A stretch of DNA of 64,000 nucleotides from Rhodobacterales bacterium (GTDB lineage Bacteria > Pseudomonadota > Alphaproteobacteria > Rhodobacterales > Rhodobacteraceae), in assembly GCA_002748265.1 (NCBI GenBank), contig PDRY01000012.1:496001-560000 (forward strand). Reading direction: 5' to 3'. Position 1 is the stretch's first letter. Each line of letters opens with the position of its first letter. Of the stretch, positions 28,998-38,568 are shown piece after piece. Below the pieces are notes generated by a model. That model did no database searches, was not told the origin of the DNA, and worked only from the letters and a program-made list of their open reading frames with translations. The position numbers and the translations under genes are program-made.

Positions 28998-29708
28998 ATG
29001 ATCTACGCCGTCGGAGACATTCACGGGCACCTCAACCAGCTCGACCGTGCGCTCCGCCTGATCGAAGCGGATGGCGGGGCCGATGCACGGGTCGTGTTTC
29101 TGGGCGATTACGTGGATCGCGGACCGGACAGCGCCGGGGTCCTGCAACGGCTGATCGACGGCCAGGCCGAGGGCCGCGACTGGATTTGCCTCAAGGGCAA
29201 TCACGACCGGCTGCTTCAGACCTTTGTCGAAAACGGCAATCATCATGATGACAATATCCGCTCGGGCAAGAGCTGGCTTCACGAAGCACTCGGTGGGCTG
29301 ACCACTCTGGCCTCCTATGGCGTGGAAGGCGACGATCCAGAGACGCTGTGGAAAGCCGCGCGCAAGGCGGTGCCGCAGGCGCATCTCGACTTCCTGCAGA
29401 ACCTTCCGCTCTGGCATGGTGAAGACGATCTGATCTTTGTCCATGCGGGCATCCGCCCCGGCCTGCCCATGGGGTTCCAACAGGAAGACGATCTGGTCTG
29501 GATCCGTGAGCCGTTCCTGAGCGACACGCGCGATCACGGCGCGCTGATCGTCCACGGCCATACCGTGCAGGAGCGTCCGGTCCATTGCGGCAACCGTGTC
29601 AATCTGGATGGCGGCGCGGGTTACGGGCGGCTTTTGGTGCCAGCCGTGTTCACCGGGCGCCGCTGCGAGATCCTGACAGAACGGGGCCGCTGGCCGCTTG
29701 AGCCCTGA
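28998..29708 (+). CDS. metallophosphoesterase (serine/threonine phosphatase-like)
   Basis: This 236-residue protein has the metal-binding blocks of PPP-type phosphoesterases: AVGDIHGHLNQL, FLGDYVDRGPDS, LKGNHDR, and VHGHT near the C terminus. Such enzymes dephosphorylate phosphoserine/threonine or small phosphates; the substrate is unknown. The ATG at 28998 has a purine-rich AAGAAAGAG upstream. It is followed 38 bases later by mnmH. Confidence 0.88.
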   Translation: MIYAVGDIHGHLNQLDRALRLIEADGGADARVVFLGDYVDRGPDSAGVLQRLIDGQAEGRDWICLKGNHDRLLQTFVENGNHHDDNIRSGKSWLHEALGGLTTLASYGVEGDDPETLWKAARKAVPQAHLDFLQNLPLWHGEDDLIFVHAGIRPGLPMGFQQEDDLVWIREPFLSDTRDHGALIVHGHTVQERPVHCGNRVNLDGGAGYGRLLVPAVFTGRRCEILTERGRWPLEP

Positions 29709-29746
29709 CCCTTTCGCTCTCCGCGCGGGAGGCGTAGGAGAGCCCC

Positions 29747-30811
29747 ATGAAACGCCAGTTCCAGAGCCTGTCTGATCTGCTCGCCCACGGGGCCGATACG
29801 GTGATCGACGTGCGCTCCCCGTCCGAATTTGCCGAAGACCACATCCCCGGCGCGATCAATCTGCCCGTGCTGAGCGACGCGGAGCGGGCAAAGGTCGGCA
29901 CGATCTATGTCCAGCAATCCGCCTTCCTGGCGAGGAAGATCGGCGCGGCCCTGGTTGCGCAAAACTCCGCGCTCCACCTGCAAGGCCCCCTGGCCGACAA
30001 GGACGGCGCGTGGAAGCCTTTGGTCTATTGCTGGCGCGGGGGGCAGCGGTCGGGCAGCTTTGCCACGATCCTGGCGCAGGTCGGCTGGCGCGTCGGGCTG
30101 ATCGAGGGCGGGTATCAGAGCTGGCGGCGACTGGTGCACCGCGCGCTCTATGACGATCCGATCCCGGTCCGCGTCGTGTTGCTGGACGGGCTGACCGGCA
30201 CCGCCAAGACCGACATCCTGCACCGCTTTGCCGCGCAGGGCGGACAGATGATCGACCTTGAGGGGCTGGCCAATCACCGCGGGTCGCTTCTGGGCGGGCG
30301 GCCCGAGGGACAGCCCTCGCAAAAGGCCTTTGAAAGCCGCCTTGCCACCGCGCTTGCCGGGCTGGACCCGGCCCGTCCGGTGCTGATTGAGGCCGAAAGC
30401 AACAAGATTGGCGATCTGCATGTGCCGCCCACCTTGTGGGAGGCCATGAAATCCGCCCCTGCCCTGAGAATCGAGGCGCCGCTGGCGGCCCGCGCGGATT
30501 ATCTGACTGAGGCCTATGCCGACATGGTGGAAGATCGCGCCGCCCTGGTCACCCGACTGGACAAACTGCGCCAGCTGCGGGGCGGAGAGGCCTATGGACG
30601 CTGGTGCGATCTGCTCGACGACGGGGATTTTCGCGGGCTCGCGCGCTGCCTGATGGCTGAGCATTACGATCCCGCCTACACCAAATCCCGCGCAGCCCAT
30701 GAACGGCCCGAGGCGGGGGTGTTGTACAGCGCGACGCTCACCCCTGAGGATCGCGATCAGCTTGCCGGAGCGCTGCTGACGCGCCTTTCGTCAGAGCACG
30801 GTGATCCGTGA
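29747..30811 (+). CDS. mnmH: tRNA 2-selenouridine synthase
   Basis: MnmH (SelU) replaces the sulfur of 2-thiouridine at tRNA wobble position 34 with selenium, using selenophosphate. The 354 residues include the N-terminal rhodanese domain with the catalytic Cys in VYCWRGGQRSGSF (near residue 99), and the P-loop LDGLTGTAKTDIL near residue 152. Its 3' end overlaps the convergent selD gene by 21 bases. Having the selenophosphate donor gene next door supports the assignment. Confidence 0.94.
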   Translation: MKRQFQSLSDLLAHGADTVIDVRSPSEFAEDHIPGAINLPVLSDAERAKVGTIYVQQSAFLARKIGAALVAQNSALHLQGPLADKDGAWKPLVYCWRGGQRSGSFATILAQVGWRVGLIEGGYQSWRRLVHRALYDDPIPVRVVLLDGLTGTAKTDILHRFAAQGGQMIDLEGLANHRGSLLGGRPEGQPSQKAFESRLATALAGLDPARPVLIEAESNKIGDLHVPPTLWEAMKSAPALRIEAPLAARADYLTEAYADMVEDRAALVTRLDKLRQLRGGEAYGRWCDLLDDGDFRGLARCLMAEHYDPAYTKSRAAHERPEAGVLYSATLTPEDRDQLAGALLTRLSSEHGDP

Positions 30812-32950
30812 AGGTCCTTCAGTGATCCGCCCGATCCGGGCGCTGAGACCGGCGATCTCGCCCAGCGCCTGCATGGTTTGATCCGCCTCTGCTTCGGGCA
30901 CGGCGGCCAGCAGCCCCCCGGAGGTTTGCGGATCGAACAGAAGCGCCGCGTGGGGGGTGTCGGGCATCTCAATAAGCGGCACCGCGCCGCGATTGTCCGC
31001 CCACAAGGTCGAGCGCATGCCCGCTTTGGAAAGTTCCAAGGCGCCGGGCAGGAGCGGCACGGCGTCCAGCGTCAGCTCCGCACTCACGTCCGAGGACTCG
31101 CACATCCCCCACAGATGACCCGCGAGACCAAAGCCCGTCACATCGGTCATCGCATGGGCCACACCGCGCAGGATACGGCTGGCGGCTCCCTGATCTTGGG
31201 TCAGCGCGTCCCAGCAGGCGACCACATCATCGCCGTCCGCCTGCCCGGCCATCTCGGCGGCAAGGATCGTGCCGGAGCCGATGGGCTTGGTCAGGATCAG
31301 GACATCGCCGGGGCAGGCGCCGCGCAGGGTGATCGGCTCCGCCTCGCACAGGCCGGTCAGCGCGAACCCGATGGTCAGCTCACTGCCCATTGAGGAATGG
31401 CCGCCGACAATGGCCGCGCCCGCCTTGGTCAGAGCATCATGCGTGGTGCGCATGATTTCTTCCATGGTGCGGCGTTGGAGCGTCTCATCCATGCGGGGCA
31501 GGATGATCTGCGCCGTTGCCGCCTGAGGCTCCGCCCCCATGGCCCAGATATCGCCCAGGGCGTGAGCGGCGGCGATGCGGGTCATCAATACCGGATCGTC
31601 CACCACGGCCCGCAGATGATCGGTGGTGAACACCTGCCGCGCGCCGCCGGTGCGCAGCAGCGCCGCGTCATCGCCGGGCAAGGGTTCAATATCGGCCCTG
31701 TCGGTCGGGGGCAGCCCTGCCAGCACCGCGCCAAGCGCGCCCTTGCCGACCTTGGCGCCGCAACCGCCACACATGGGCTTGCCGCCAAGCGCCGCGTCCA
31801 CGCCCGCCGCGCGGGCGCGCGGCAGGGGCGGCGCGGGCATGGGGCCGAATTCCTTGAGCATGACCATGAATTTGCGGTCGATCCGGTTCTTCCACCGCCA
31901 CATGAGCCGCCCGCGATAGGCGCGCCCGCCCTTCTCGGCCAGGGCACGCTTTCCGCCCAGCGATACGAGCTTGAGGTAATCCTTCTGCGGGTGGAACGGT
32001 TTCATCCGGCCACGTTCCTGCAGCGCAATGCGCAGGTTATGATCGAGCGTCGGCGCAGCGCGCACCGCATAGACCCCGGCCTTGGGGCGCGGCGCATGGC
32101 TCAGATGCGCGCAATCGCCCGCAGCGAAGATCGACGGGTCCGAAGTCTGGAGCGTCTTGCCCACACTCAGGTAGCCGTCATGGGTGTCGAGCCCGGTCTC
32201 CGCCAGCCAGGGATAGGGCCGCGCCCCAGCAGCGCCGGTGACAAAGCGCGCTTCGATCTGCCCATCTTCCAGCAGGACCGCATCATCGGTGATGCGGGTG
32301 ACGGCGGCGTGTTCGTGCAGGGTGACGCCCTGCCGCGCCAGCTCCTCCAGCATCGCCTCGCGGGCGCGCTCGGGCATCTCGTCCAGAACGCGGGCACGGT
32401 CGATCAGGTGAACGGGCACGGACGCGCGTTTTTGGCGCAAGGCATGGGCCATGGCCATGGCCAGCTCCGCCCCTGCGAGCCCGCCGCCGATGACCGCAGC
32501 AGGGCCCGGATCGGCGCGAAACTGCGCCCAGGCATCCGCAAAAGGGCCCAGCGGCTTGGCAGCGATGGCATGATCGGCAAAGCCCGGCAGATCGGGCATC
32601 TGCGTGTGGATGCCGATATCGACAGAAGCCACATCGTAGGGCACCGGCGGTCGTCCCGAAACGCGCACGGTCTTGGCCTGCGGATCAATCCCCAAGGCCT
32701 TTGCCGGGATCACCCGTGCCCCGGCGATGCGGGCCAGCCGCACCAGATCAATCGACAGATCGTCCCGCGCATAGTGCCCGGCCACAAAGCCTGGCAGCAT
32801 CCCCGAATAGGCCACCGTGGCACCGGGGTCGATCACGGTCACGCGCACGCCCGGCAGCGGGTTCATGGCCCACATCCGAAGGACAAGCGCGTGGGTGTGG
32901 CCACCGCCAATAAGGACAAGATCACGGGTGAGGGGGATGAGGTTCTGCAT
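30791..32950 (-). CDS. selD: selenide, water dikinase fused to an FAD-dependent oxidoreductase
   Basis: This 719-residue fusion makes selenophosphate from selenide and ATP. Residues 1 to about 375 are an NDH-2/sulfide-quinone-reductase-like oxidoreductase with an FAD motif LVLIGGGHTHALVL, a second nucleotide motif AAVIGGGLAGAELA and ATPASIF-like end SIFAAGDCAHL. The rest is SelD: CGGCGAKVGKGAL holds the essential Cys and Lys (a second Cys of E. coli SelD is Ala here), then LPGDDAALL and VGGHSS. The oxidoreductase half may prepare the selenium substrate. The ATG at 32950 is preferred to 32995. Confidence 0.93.
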   Translation of the reverse strand: MQNLIPLTRDLVLIGGGHTHALVLRMWAMNPLPGVRVTVIDPGATVAYSGMLPGFVAGHYARDDLSIDLVRLARIAGARVIPAKALGIDPQAKTVRVSGRPPVPYDVASVDIGIHTQMPDLPGFADHAIAAKPLGPFADAWAQFRADPGPAAVIGGGLAGAELAMAMAHALRQKRASVPVHLIDRARVLDEMPERAREAMLEELARQGVTLHEHAAVTRITDDAVLLEDGQIEARFVTGAAGARPYPWLAETGLDTHDGYLSVGKTLQTSDPSIFAAGDCAHLSHAPRPKAGVYAVRAAPTLDHNLRIALQERGRMKPFHPQKDYLKLVSLGGKRALAEKGGRAYRGRLMWRWKNRIDRKFMVMLKEFGPMPAPPLPRARAAGVDAALGGKPMCGGCGAKVGKGALGAVLAGLPPTDRADIEPLPGDDAALLRTGGARQVFTTDHLRAVVDDPVLMTRIAAAHALGDIWAMGAEPQAATAQIILPRMDETLQRRTMEEIMRTTHDALTKAGAAIVGGHSSMGSELTIGFALTGLCEAEPITLRGACPGDVLILTKPIGSGTILAAEMAGQADGDDVVACWDALTQDQGAASRILRGVAHAMTDVTGFGLAGHLWGMCESSDVSAELTLDAVPLLPGALELSKAGMRSTLWADNRGAVPLIEMPDTPHAALLFDPQTSGGLLAAVPEAEADQTMQALGEIAGLSARIGRITEGPSRITVL

Positions 32951-33084
32951 ACCGCTTATGTAGCGCCGCGAAGGGCGCGCGGACAGGGCCTCCACGCGGT
33001 CGTGATGCCGCAGCCGCGCCCAAGCGGCGACCCGGCGCGAAGGGAGACGCGCCGGGCCAGCTCTGCTTCAAGAGCTCGCGCAGA

Positions 33085-33846
33085 TCAGAAGCTGCGCTGC
33101 CACCCGTGGGCGGCAAAGACCTCTGCCGCGCTGTCGGACTGGACGTAGTCAAGGAACTCCGCCGCGACATCGCGCGTCGCGCCCCGTTCGGTCAGGCCAA
33201 TCCCGGTGTCGCGGTAGATCGCCAGATCCGGTTCCACGGCCACCATGTCGGCCAGATCGGGATTGTCGATCTGCCAGTGGTTCCAGATCAGCCAGGCGTC
33301 GAGGCTTTCATCCTCCTGCCACAGCGAGCGGGCCACGCCGCTATTGGGCGCCCGGACGACGATATTGTCGCGAAACGCCTTGAGCTGCGCGATGTCGCGC
33401 ATCCGCCCCACGGCGTCTTCCCACATGCCGACTTGCCCGGCGCCCTGGACCACCATGATCTTGGTGCCCGGCTCCAGCAGGCTCTTGAGCCCGTCAAAGC
33501 CATCCGGGTTGCCCTTGCGGACCAGGATCGCGGAGGGCCGCATGTAAAGCGGCACGACGCTGTCTTCGACGATCTCGCCATGGGCGGCGAAGAACGCCGT
33601 CATCATGTTTTCGGACCCGCTGTAGATCAGGTCGGCATCGGCCTTGGCCTGCTCCATCCACCGCGAGGCAGGGCCTGCGGTGACCTCGACATCGTGGCCG
33701 GTCTTGGCCTCAAAGGCGGCGGCCACCTCTTTCATGGCCGGGGTCGGCCCGCCCGGACCATAAAGGCGCAACGTGTCGGCCTCGGCGGACAGAGTGCCGA
33801 GCACCGCAACAGCGGTGCCCAGCATGAGGGTGGTGAAGGTGTTCAT
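33085..33846 (-). CDS. periplasmic substrate-binding protein, AcfC-like
   Basis: The 253-residue protein has a signal peptide ending near EA/DTL and then the bilobed solute-binding pattern of ModA/AcfC-type proteins (LRLYGPGGPTPAMKEVAAAF, DLIYSGSENMM, VRAPNSGVARSLW). The ligand is probably an oxyanion or carboxylate, as in relatives, but cannot be named. No permease or ATPase gene lies next to it. An NTF2-fold gene starts just upstream and may share its transcript. Confidence 0.8.
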   Translation of the reverse strand: MNTFTTLMLGTAVAVLGTLSAEADTLRLYGPGGPTPAMKEVAAAFEAKTGHDVEVTAGPASRWMEQAKADADLIYSGSENMMTAFFAAHGEIVEDSVVPLYMRPSAILVRKGNPDGFDGLKSLLEPGTKIMVVQGAGQVGMWEDAVGRMRDIAQLKAFRDNIVVRAPNSGVARSLWQEDESLDAWLIWNHWQIDNPDLADMVAVEPDLAIYRDTGIGLTERGATRDVAAEFLDYVQSDSAAEVFAAHGWQRSF

Positions 33847-33856
33847 CCCTGCCGCC

Positions 33857-34300
33857 TCAGTAATCGCTGGCCATGGGCGCGATCTGCCAGGTCTCGGAGA
33901 CGATCTGGGAGCCGCGATAGGTCAGGACATAGCGCACCGGGATCGGCATTTTGCCGGTGAACACCACATTGGCGGAGACGGTCGCGCCCGCGGGGTTTTC
34001 GTGGACGCTCAGATCGTCGACCGCCACGTCGAGCATGCCCTGGGCACCAGTGAATTTGGTCCAGACACCTTCGATCGCGGCCGCATCGGCGTACCGTCCA
34101 TCGAGCGGGCCCCCAACCCATTCGAAAACGGCGCTGTCCGCATAGGTTTCGGTGATGCCCGCGACATCGCCGGAGCCGATGGCGGCGAAATGGGCCTGCG
34201 CCAGATCGGCATGGGCCGCACTATCCGCAAGCGCCGCGTTCCCGGCGAAGGCAAAGATCACGAGGGCGGTGCGAAGGGTGGTTCCGTGAGAGATGGTCAT
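33857..34300 (-). CDS. secreted NTF2-fold (SnoaL-like) protein
   Basis: A signal peptide (TTLRTALVIFAFAGNAALA) precedes a SnoaL/NTF2 fold of about 120 residues with HFAAIGSGDVAGITETYADSA and the closing block SQIVSETWQIAPM. The function is unknown. The start at 34300 has AGGAG eight bases upstream; the long upstream open frame is the shadow of the next gene. It ends 10 bases before the AcfC-like gene, so the two are probably co-transcribed. Confidence 0.75.
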   Translation of the reverse strand: MTISHGTTLRTALVIFAFAGNAALADSAAHADLAQAHFAAIGSGDVAGITETYADSAVFEWVGGPLDGRYADAAAIEGVWTKFTGAQGMLDVAVDDLSVHENPAGATVSANVVFTGKMPIPVRYVLTYRGSQIVSETWQIAPMASDY

Positions 34301-34389
34301 GGCAAGTGCTCCTGTCATTGGCTGGTCAATGCAGGAACTACGGGTGCGCGCGGGGATTATTCCCGGTGCTTTGAAAAAAGCCTGCGCCG

Positions 34390-34917
34390 CTACGGCGCGC
34401 GCCATTCTCCGGCCCAGCCATCGCCCCGCTGGAACACGGCGCGGATGTCGGGGCGTGCAAGACGCACGACATCCAGAACCGCCACATTCAGCGTGATTCG
34501 GGCGAAGGCCTCGAAGGCCGAGCTGCGATGATAGTCCGTGGGGCCGTCGATGACCCGCCCGGGTGGCGGGGTCATGCCGTATTGGCTCTGCTCGAACGGG
34601 CTCAAGCTGTCCCAGACAGCGCCAAGCGCGGGGCCGCTCTCCACGGTCGCGATGCCGGTTGCGCGCAGATGCAGACGCGCCTGCGGATCCCAAAGATGCA
34701 GCCCGGCGCGCGGGTCGGCCCGCAGCTCTGCGATCTTGGTCGAAAACAGATCGGCATAGACCGTCAGCGTGCCTGCCGCGCGATCCGCGCCGCGCAATAC
34801 GACAGAGCGCATTTGCGGCCCCTCAGCGCCCCAGGTCCCGAAGGTGGCGATTGGATCGGCCCCATCGGCCCCGAAACGGTCCCAGGCAGCGGTCCAGAGA
34901 TCAGGCAAACCCGTCAT
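34390..34917 (-). CDS. pyridoxamine 5'-phosphate oxidase family protein
   Basis: The 175 residues match the split-barrel flavin-binding family (PNPOx-like): MRSVVLRGADRAAGTLTVYADLFSTKI, then DPQARLHLRATGIATV and a middle PFEQSQYG. It lacks the full C-terminal PNPOx domain, so it is better called family member than the vitamin B6 enzyme. FMN or heme/F420 binding is plausible. It lies downstream of the LysM gene, with a strong hairpin between. Confidence 0.85.
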   Translation of the reverse strand: MTGLPDLWTAAWDRFGADGADPIATFGTWGAEGPQMRSVVLRGADRAAGTLTVYADLFSTKIAELRADPRAGLHLWDPQARLHLRATGIATVESGPALGAVWDSLSPFEQSQYGMTPPPGRVIDGPTDYHRSSAFEAFARITLNVAVLDVVRLARPDIRAVFQRGDGWAGEWRAP

Positions 34918-34923
34918 AGACGT

Positions 34924-34953
34924 GGAAAGGGCCGCCCCAAAGGAGCGACCCTT
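34924..34953 (-). terminator. hairpin terminator after the LysM/BON gene
   Basis: On the minus strand AAGGG-TCGC-TCC pairs with GGGGCGGCCCTT over 12 bp (two G-U pairs) around a TTT loop. It begins just after the LysM gene stop and ends about seven bases before the PNPOx-family start. Confidence 0.5.
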
Positions 34954-34959
34954 GATCCC

Positions 34960-35367
34960 TTAGGCTTGGGCGTCGCGCGGGATGCGCAGCACCTGACCGG
35001 GGTAGATCTTGTCCGGGTCGGACAGCATCGGCTTGTTGGCCTCGAAGATCTCGGTGTAGCGGGCGCCGTTGCCCAGATGCTTCTCCGCGATCTTCCACAG
35101 GTTCTCGCCCTTGGCGACCGTGTGGAACAGGGGCTCTTCGGCGCTGTCATCTTCGACCTTGGCGACGCCAGCGGCGTTCCCGGCGGCGAGGATGATCTTC
35201 TCACGGGTTTCGGCATCCTTCGGGGTGCCTTTGACCTTCACGGTGTCGCCTTCGACTTCGATTTCGACGCCTTCCGTGTCCAGCCCCAGGTCCTCGACTT
35301 CCTTGCGGATGTCTTCAGCCTTGGGGGCTTCGTCTTCGTCTTTCTTCCAGAAATTGAACAGGCCCAT
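34960..35367 (-). CDS. BON/LysM domain protein (YgaU/Kbp-like)
   Basis: This 135-residue protein has an N-terminal BON-like domain (VEIEVEGDTVKVKGTPKDAETREKI) and a C-terminal LysM domain (HTVAKGENLWKIAEKHLG, then YPGQVLRIP). E. coli YgaU/Kbp has the same order and binds potassium in the cytoplasm. There is no signal peptide here either, which supports the Kbp-like assignment over a cell-wall role. It is acidic and lies alone, with a terminator after it. Confidence 0.87.
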   Translation of the reverse strand: MGLFNFWKKDEDEAPKAEDIRKEVEDLGLDTEGVEIEVEGDTVKVKGTPKDAETREKIILAAGNAAGVAKVEDDSAEEPLFHTVAKGENLWKIAEKHLGNGARYTEIFEANKPMLSDPDKIYPGQVLRIPRDAQA

Positions 35368-35433
35368 GGGAAGCCTCCTTCTATTGGTGACTCAAAGAGG
35401 ATGGCCGCTATGGCCGCAAAGGAAAAGGGGGAA

Positions 35434-36276
35434 TCATAGAGGGATTCGCATCCCGTCGCGTCCGACATAAAGCGGCCCGGACCAATGGCGCGCGACCTCG
35501 CGGCGCCAGTCTTCTTCGGTGAAATCGGGATCATCCGACGGTACCAGGTGGTGCAGCGCAAGCGCGCCCACGCCTGCTTGCGCGGCGATACGCCCCACCT
35601 CGGCTGCGGGGGCGTGGCTGCGCTCCAGATGGGTGCGCAGGCGGTCATCCCCATTGCCCACCCGCGCACAGAGCGCGTCGATCCCGGCGGAGAGCATGGC
35701 TTCATGCACCAAGAGGTCGCTGCCCTGGGCAAAGCGCGCCATCTCTTCCATCGGCGCGGTATCGCCCGAGAAGGTGACGCTGCGCGAGCCCGTGACGCGC
35801 AGGGCAAAGCTGTCGGTGATCGGCGGATGCACATTGCGCATCGCCGCCAGGGAAAGCGGGCCAATCTGCGCCCCCGGCTCAATTGGCTGGAACTGCGGCA
35901 GGGCGTGCAGATCAGGGCGCCCCTCATCCGCGATCCGCAGGGAGATATCGAACGCCATCGCCGCGCAGAAATGGCGCCAGTACTCCGCCAGCCCATCGGG
36001 ACCATAGACGGGCAGCTCCCGCGCCAGCCCCGCCGTCCAGGCGGTGTGCAGCAGCGGGCCCAGCTCAAGATAATGGTCGGAATGCAGGTGGGTGATGCAG
36101 ATGGCATCCAGCTCGTGCAGCCCCACCCCGGCACGAATCAGGCCCTGGCTTGCGCCAAGGCCTGCGTCGATCAGCACCTTTTGCCCGTCCAGCTCCAGCA
36201 AGCTGGCGGTGGGCATCGGAGAGCCGGGCCGGATCGCCGGCCCGCCCTTCACGCCCAGCAAGGTGACTGCGTTCAT
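35434..36276 (-). CDS. MBL-fold metallo-hydrolase (RNase Z-like)
   Basis: The 280-residue metallo-beta-lactamase-fold enzyme has the zinc-binding motif [13 protein letters not shown], a second-site Asp in TFSGDTAP and a terminal His in [10 protein letters not shown]. The pattern is near RNase Z and arylsulfatase-type members. The substrate is unknown. Its start overlaps the hmgA stop by four bases, so it belongs to the hmgA transcript, which suggests but does not prove a role in aromatic compound use. Confidence 0.83.
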   Translation of the reverse strand: MNAVTLLGVKGGPAIRPGSPMPTASLLELDGQKVLIDAGLGASQGLIRAGVGLHELDAICITHLHSDHYLELGPLLHTAWTAGLARELPVYGPDGLAEYWRHFCAAMAFDISLRIADEGRPDLHALPQFQPIEPGAQIGPLSLAAMRNVHPPITDSFALRVTGSRSVTFSGDTAPMEEMARFAQGSDLLVHEAMLSAGIDALCARVGNGDDRLRTHLERSHAPAAEVGRIAAQAGVGALALHHLVPSDDPDFTEEDWRREVARHWSGPLYVGRDGMRIPL

Positions 36277-37625
36277 TGCCCCTCCGGGGTTCCGTCGAAG
36301 TGCTTTTCAAGCCCTTTCCAGCAGTCGATGTAATCGTCCTGCACCGGTGCTTCCTTGGCGGCGAAGCTGGTGAGATGCTGGGGGAAGCGGGTCTCGAACA
36401 TGAAGGACATGGTATTGTCCAGCTTCTCCGCTTTCAATTCCGCATTCGACGCGCCCTCGAACGCATCGCGGTCCGGGCCGTGCGGGATCATCATGTTGTG
36501 GAGCGACATGCCGCCGGGAACAAAGCCCTGCGGCTTGGCGTCATACTGGCCGTAGATGTTGCCCATCAGCTCGGACATCAGGTTCTTGTGATACCAGGGC
36601 GGGCGGAAGGTGTTTTCGGCCACCATCCAGCGTTCGCGGAACAGCACGAAGTCGATATTGGCCGTGCCCGGCACGCCCGACGGCGCGGTCAGCACGGTGA
36701 AGATCGACGGATCGGGGTGATCGAACAAGATCGCGCCGACCGGGCAATAGGTGGTCAGGTCGTATTTGTACGGCGCGTAGTTGCCATGCCAGGCCACCAC
36801 ATCCAGCGGAGAAGCAGGCACATCGCAGCGGTGGAACTCACCGCACCATTTTACGGTGATGGTCGAGGCGACCTCGCGGTCTTCGAACGCCGCGACGGGC
36901 GCTTTGAAGTCGCGCGGGTTGGCCATGCAGTTGGCGCCGATCGGGCCACGGCCCGGCAGGTCGAACTTCTGACCGTAGTTCTCACACACGAAGCCGCGCG
37001 CGGGGCCTTCGAGAAGCTCCACCCGATAGACCAGACCACGCGGGATCACACCGATCTCTTGCGGGGCGAGGTCAATGATGCCCAGCTCGGTGTAGAAGCG
37101 CAGCTTGCCGTCCTGCGGCACGACCAGAAGCTCACTGTCGGCGGAGAAGAAATAGTCGTCCTCCATCGATTCGGTGACCAGGTAGATGTGGCTCGCCATC
37201 CCGGCCTGGGTGTTCACGTCCCCGGCCGTGGTCATGGTGCGCATCCCGGTCAGCCAGGTCAGGCCGTCCTGCATCGGCACCGGATCCCAGCGATACTGGC
37301 CCAGAGAGGCAATGTCCGGTTCCTGGTTGGGCGCGGATTTCCAGTAGGGCAGGTCAATCTTGGTGTAGCGGCCCGAATGCTTCACGGACGGGCGAATGCG
37401 GTAGCACCAGGTGCGCTCCACGTTCTCCGCGGTGAAGGCGGTGCCGGAGAGCTGCTCACCATAGAGGCCGTAGGCACATTTTTGCGGGCTGTTCATGCCC
37501 TGCGGGAGCGAGCCAGGCAGCGCTTCGGTCTCAAAATCATTGCCCCAACCGGGCATGTAGCCCTCGTGCGGGCCGGGGTGACTGGGCGCGACGGTCATGT
37601 CGCGGGGGGTGGGTTGATCTTTCAT
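36273..37625 (-). CDS. hmgA: homogentisate 1,2-dioxygenase
   Basis: HmgA opens the ring of homogentisate in tyrosine and phenylalanine breakdown. The 450 residues include the iron-binding region of the family: [16 protein letters not shown], giving a His and a Glu, and [12 protein letters not shown] with the second His. The start has GGAGG six bases upstream. A promoter with an internal palindrome lies just upstream. Genes for the next pathway steps (maleylacetoacetate isomerase, fumarylacetoacetase) are not adjacent; an MBL-fold gene follows in the same operon. Confidence 0.96.
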   Translation of the reverse strand: MKDQPTPRDMTVAPSHPGPHEGYMPGWGNDFETEALPGSLPQGMNSPQKCAYGLYGEQLSGTAFTAENVERTWCYRIRPSVKHSGRYTKIDLPYWKSAPNQEPDIASLGQYRWDPVPMQDGLTWLTGMRTMTTAGDVNTQAGMASHIYLVTESMEDDYFFSADSELLVVPQDGKLRFYTELGIIDLAPQEIGVIPRGLVYRVELLEGPARGFVCENYGQKFDLPGRGPIGANCMANPRDFKAPVAAFEDREVASTITVKWCGEFHRCDVPASPLDVVAWHGNYAPYKYDLTTYCPVGAILFDHPDPSIFTVLTAPSGVPGTANIDFVLFRERWMVAENTFRPPWYHKNLMSELMGNIYGQYDAKPQGFVPGGMSLHNMMIPHGPDRDAFEGASNAELKAEKLDNTMSFMFETRFPQHLTSFAAKEAPVQDDYIDCWKGLEKHFDGTPEGQ

Positions 37626-37649
37626 GGGGGTCCTCCAACTCTGCGCCGG

Positions 37650-37677
37650 AAAATATGGTTACAAACGTAACTGTCAA
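37650..37677 (-). promoter_or_regulatory. hmgA promoter with palindromic operator in the spacer
   Basis: On the minus strand TTGACA (37677-37672) and TATTTT (37655-37650) are 16 bases apart. The spacer holds the palindrome GTTACGTTTGTAAC (37671-37658). A regulator bound there would block RNA polymerase. The -35 box overlaps the stop codon of the upstream gene. Confidence 0.65.
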
Positions 37678-38507
37678 TGACCCGAGGTCAGGAAGCGGAC
37701 CTCGCTGATCTCGGCCTCAAAGAACGGAAAGAAGGCGTCGGTGCCGGGAAAATGACCGATCCGGACCCGTGTCGGGATGGTGAACCCATCGAATTGGCCA
37801 AACGCGAGAAGATCACCCCCAAAGGGCTGAAGCCGGTGCATGCGGTCGGGATTCACATCGCTCCACCGGGCGATCACGGCGCGCGTCGGCTGACCGTTCG
37901 GCAAAAGGGAAAGATCAACGACATGATCATGACCGTCCAGCGTGAAGACGACGCGCGCGGTGTCGGGCCCGGCCTCCTCCCACCGCACCCCCGGCCCCGG
38001 AAGCGCCGCGGCCGGGGTCCAGAGCACCGCCTCGATCACCTGCCGCCCAAGCGCGGAGCGATCATGGTCGGCCCCCTTCCCCACACGGGCAACGGGGATC
38101 AGCCCCATCAGCCAGAACCGCGTCCACGCCCCGCTGTCCGAGCCCCCAACCCGCATGACGCCGTCCTTGGCGCTCATCCGCCAGATGAACCCATGCGGCG
38201 GAGCGAGGATCTGACGCGCGCTCATCGCCATGGCGCGCGGTTGGCTGGCGTCACCCAGCCGGAAGGTGCCCGTCATACGCAGCTCGGCCACCGGGGTTAA
38301 AGGCGCGCCTTCCGCTATGGCAAAGCTCAGGTAGCGCCGCGCGGGTTCGGGCAAACCATCGAGCATCGCCGGATCGAACCGGGCCGGATTGACAGGCGCC
38401 GTCGCGCGCAGGCGCGCCCATTCCCGACGATCGGCCAGCCGGTCAACGCCGCGCCACAGCGCTAGGCCAACCAGCAGCGCCAGCACAGTGACAATGAAGA
38501 TCCGCAT
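37674..38507 (-). CDS. DUF6544-type membrane-anchored protein
   Basis: The 277-residue protein begins with an uncleaved-looking membrane anchor (IFIVTVLALLVGLALW) and continues with a beta-rich domain of the DUF6544/DUF6920 type (PEPARRYLSFAI, MSARQILAPPHGFIWRM, FDGFTIPTRVRIG). The function is unknown. It is upstream of hmgA but its end overlaps the hmgA promoter rather than running into the gene. It is divergent from a GNAT gene. Confidence 0.68.
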   Translation of the reverse strand: MRIFIVTVLALLVGLALWRGVDRLADRREWARLRATAPVNPARFDPAMLDGLPEPARRYLSFAIAEGAPLTPVAELRMTGTFRLGDASQPRAMAMSARQILAPPHGFIWRMSAKDGVMRVGGSDSGAWTRFWLMGLIPVARVGKGADHDRSALGRQVIEAVLWTPAAALPGPGVRWEEAGPDTARVVFTLDGHDHVVDLSLLPNGQPTRAVIARWSDVNPDRMHRLQPFGGDLLAFGQFDGFTIPTRVRIGHFPGTDAFFPFFEAEISEVRFLTSGH

Positions 38508-38568
38508 GTGGTCCCTTTCCGCTCCGCCTGTCGCATTCTATCATGCGCCGCTGCTGACAGGAGCCCCC

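Noticed and set aside
33857-34693. Longer form of the secreted NTF2-fold protein with about 130 extra residues
   Set aside because: The extension is the shadow of the PNPOx-family gene. The ATG at 34300 has a good ribosome binding site and starts a signal peptide.
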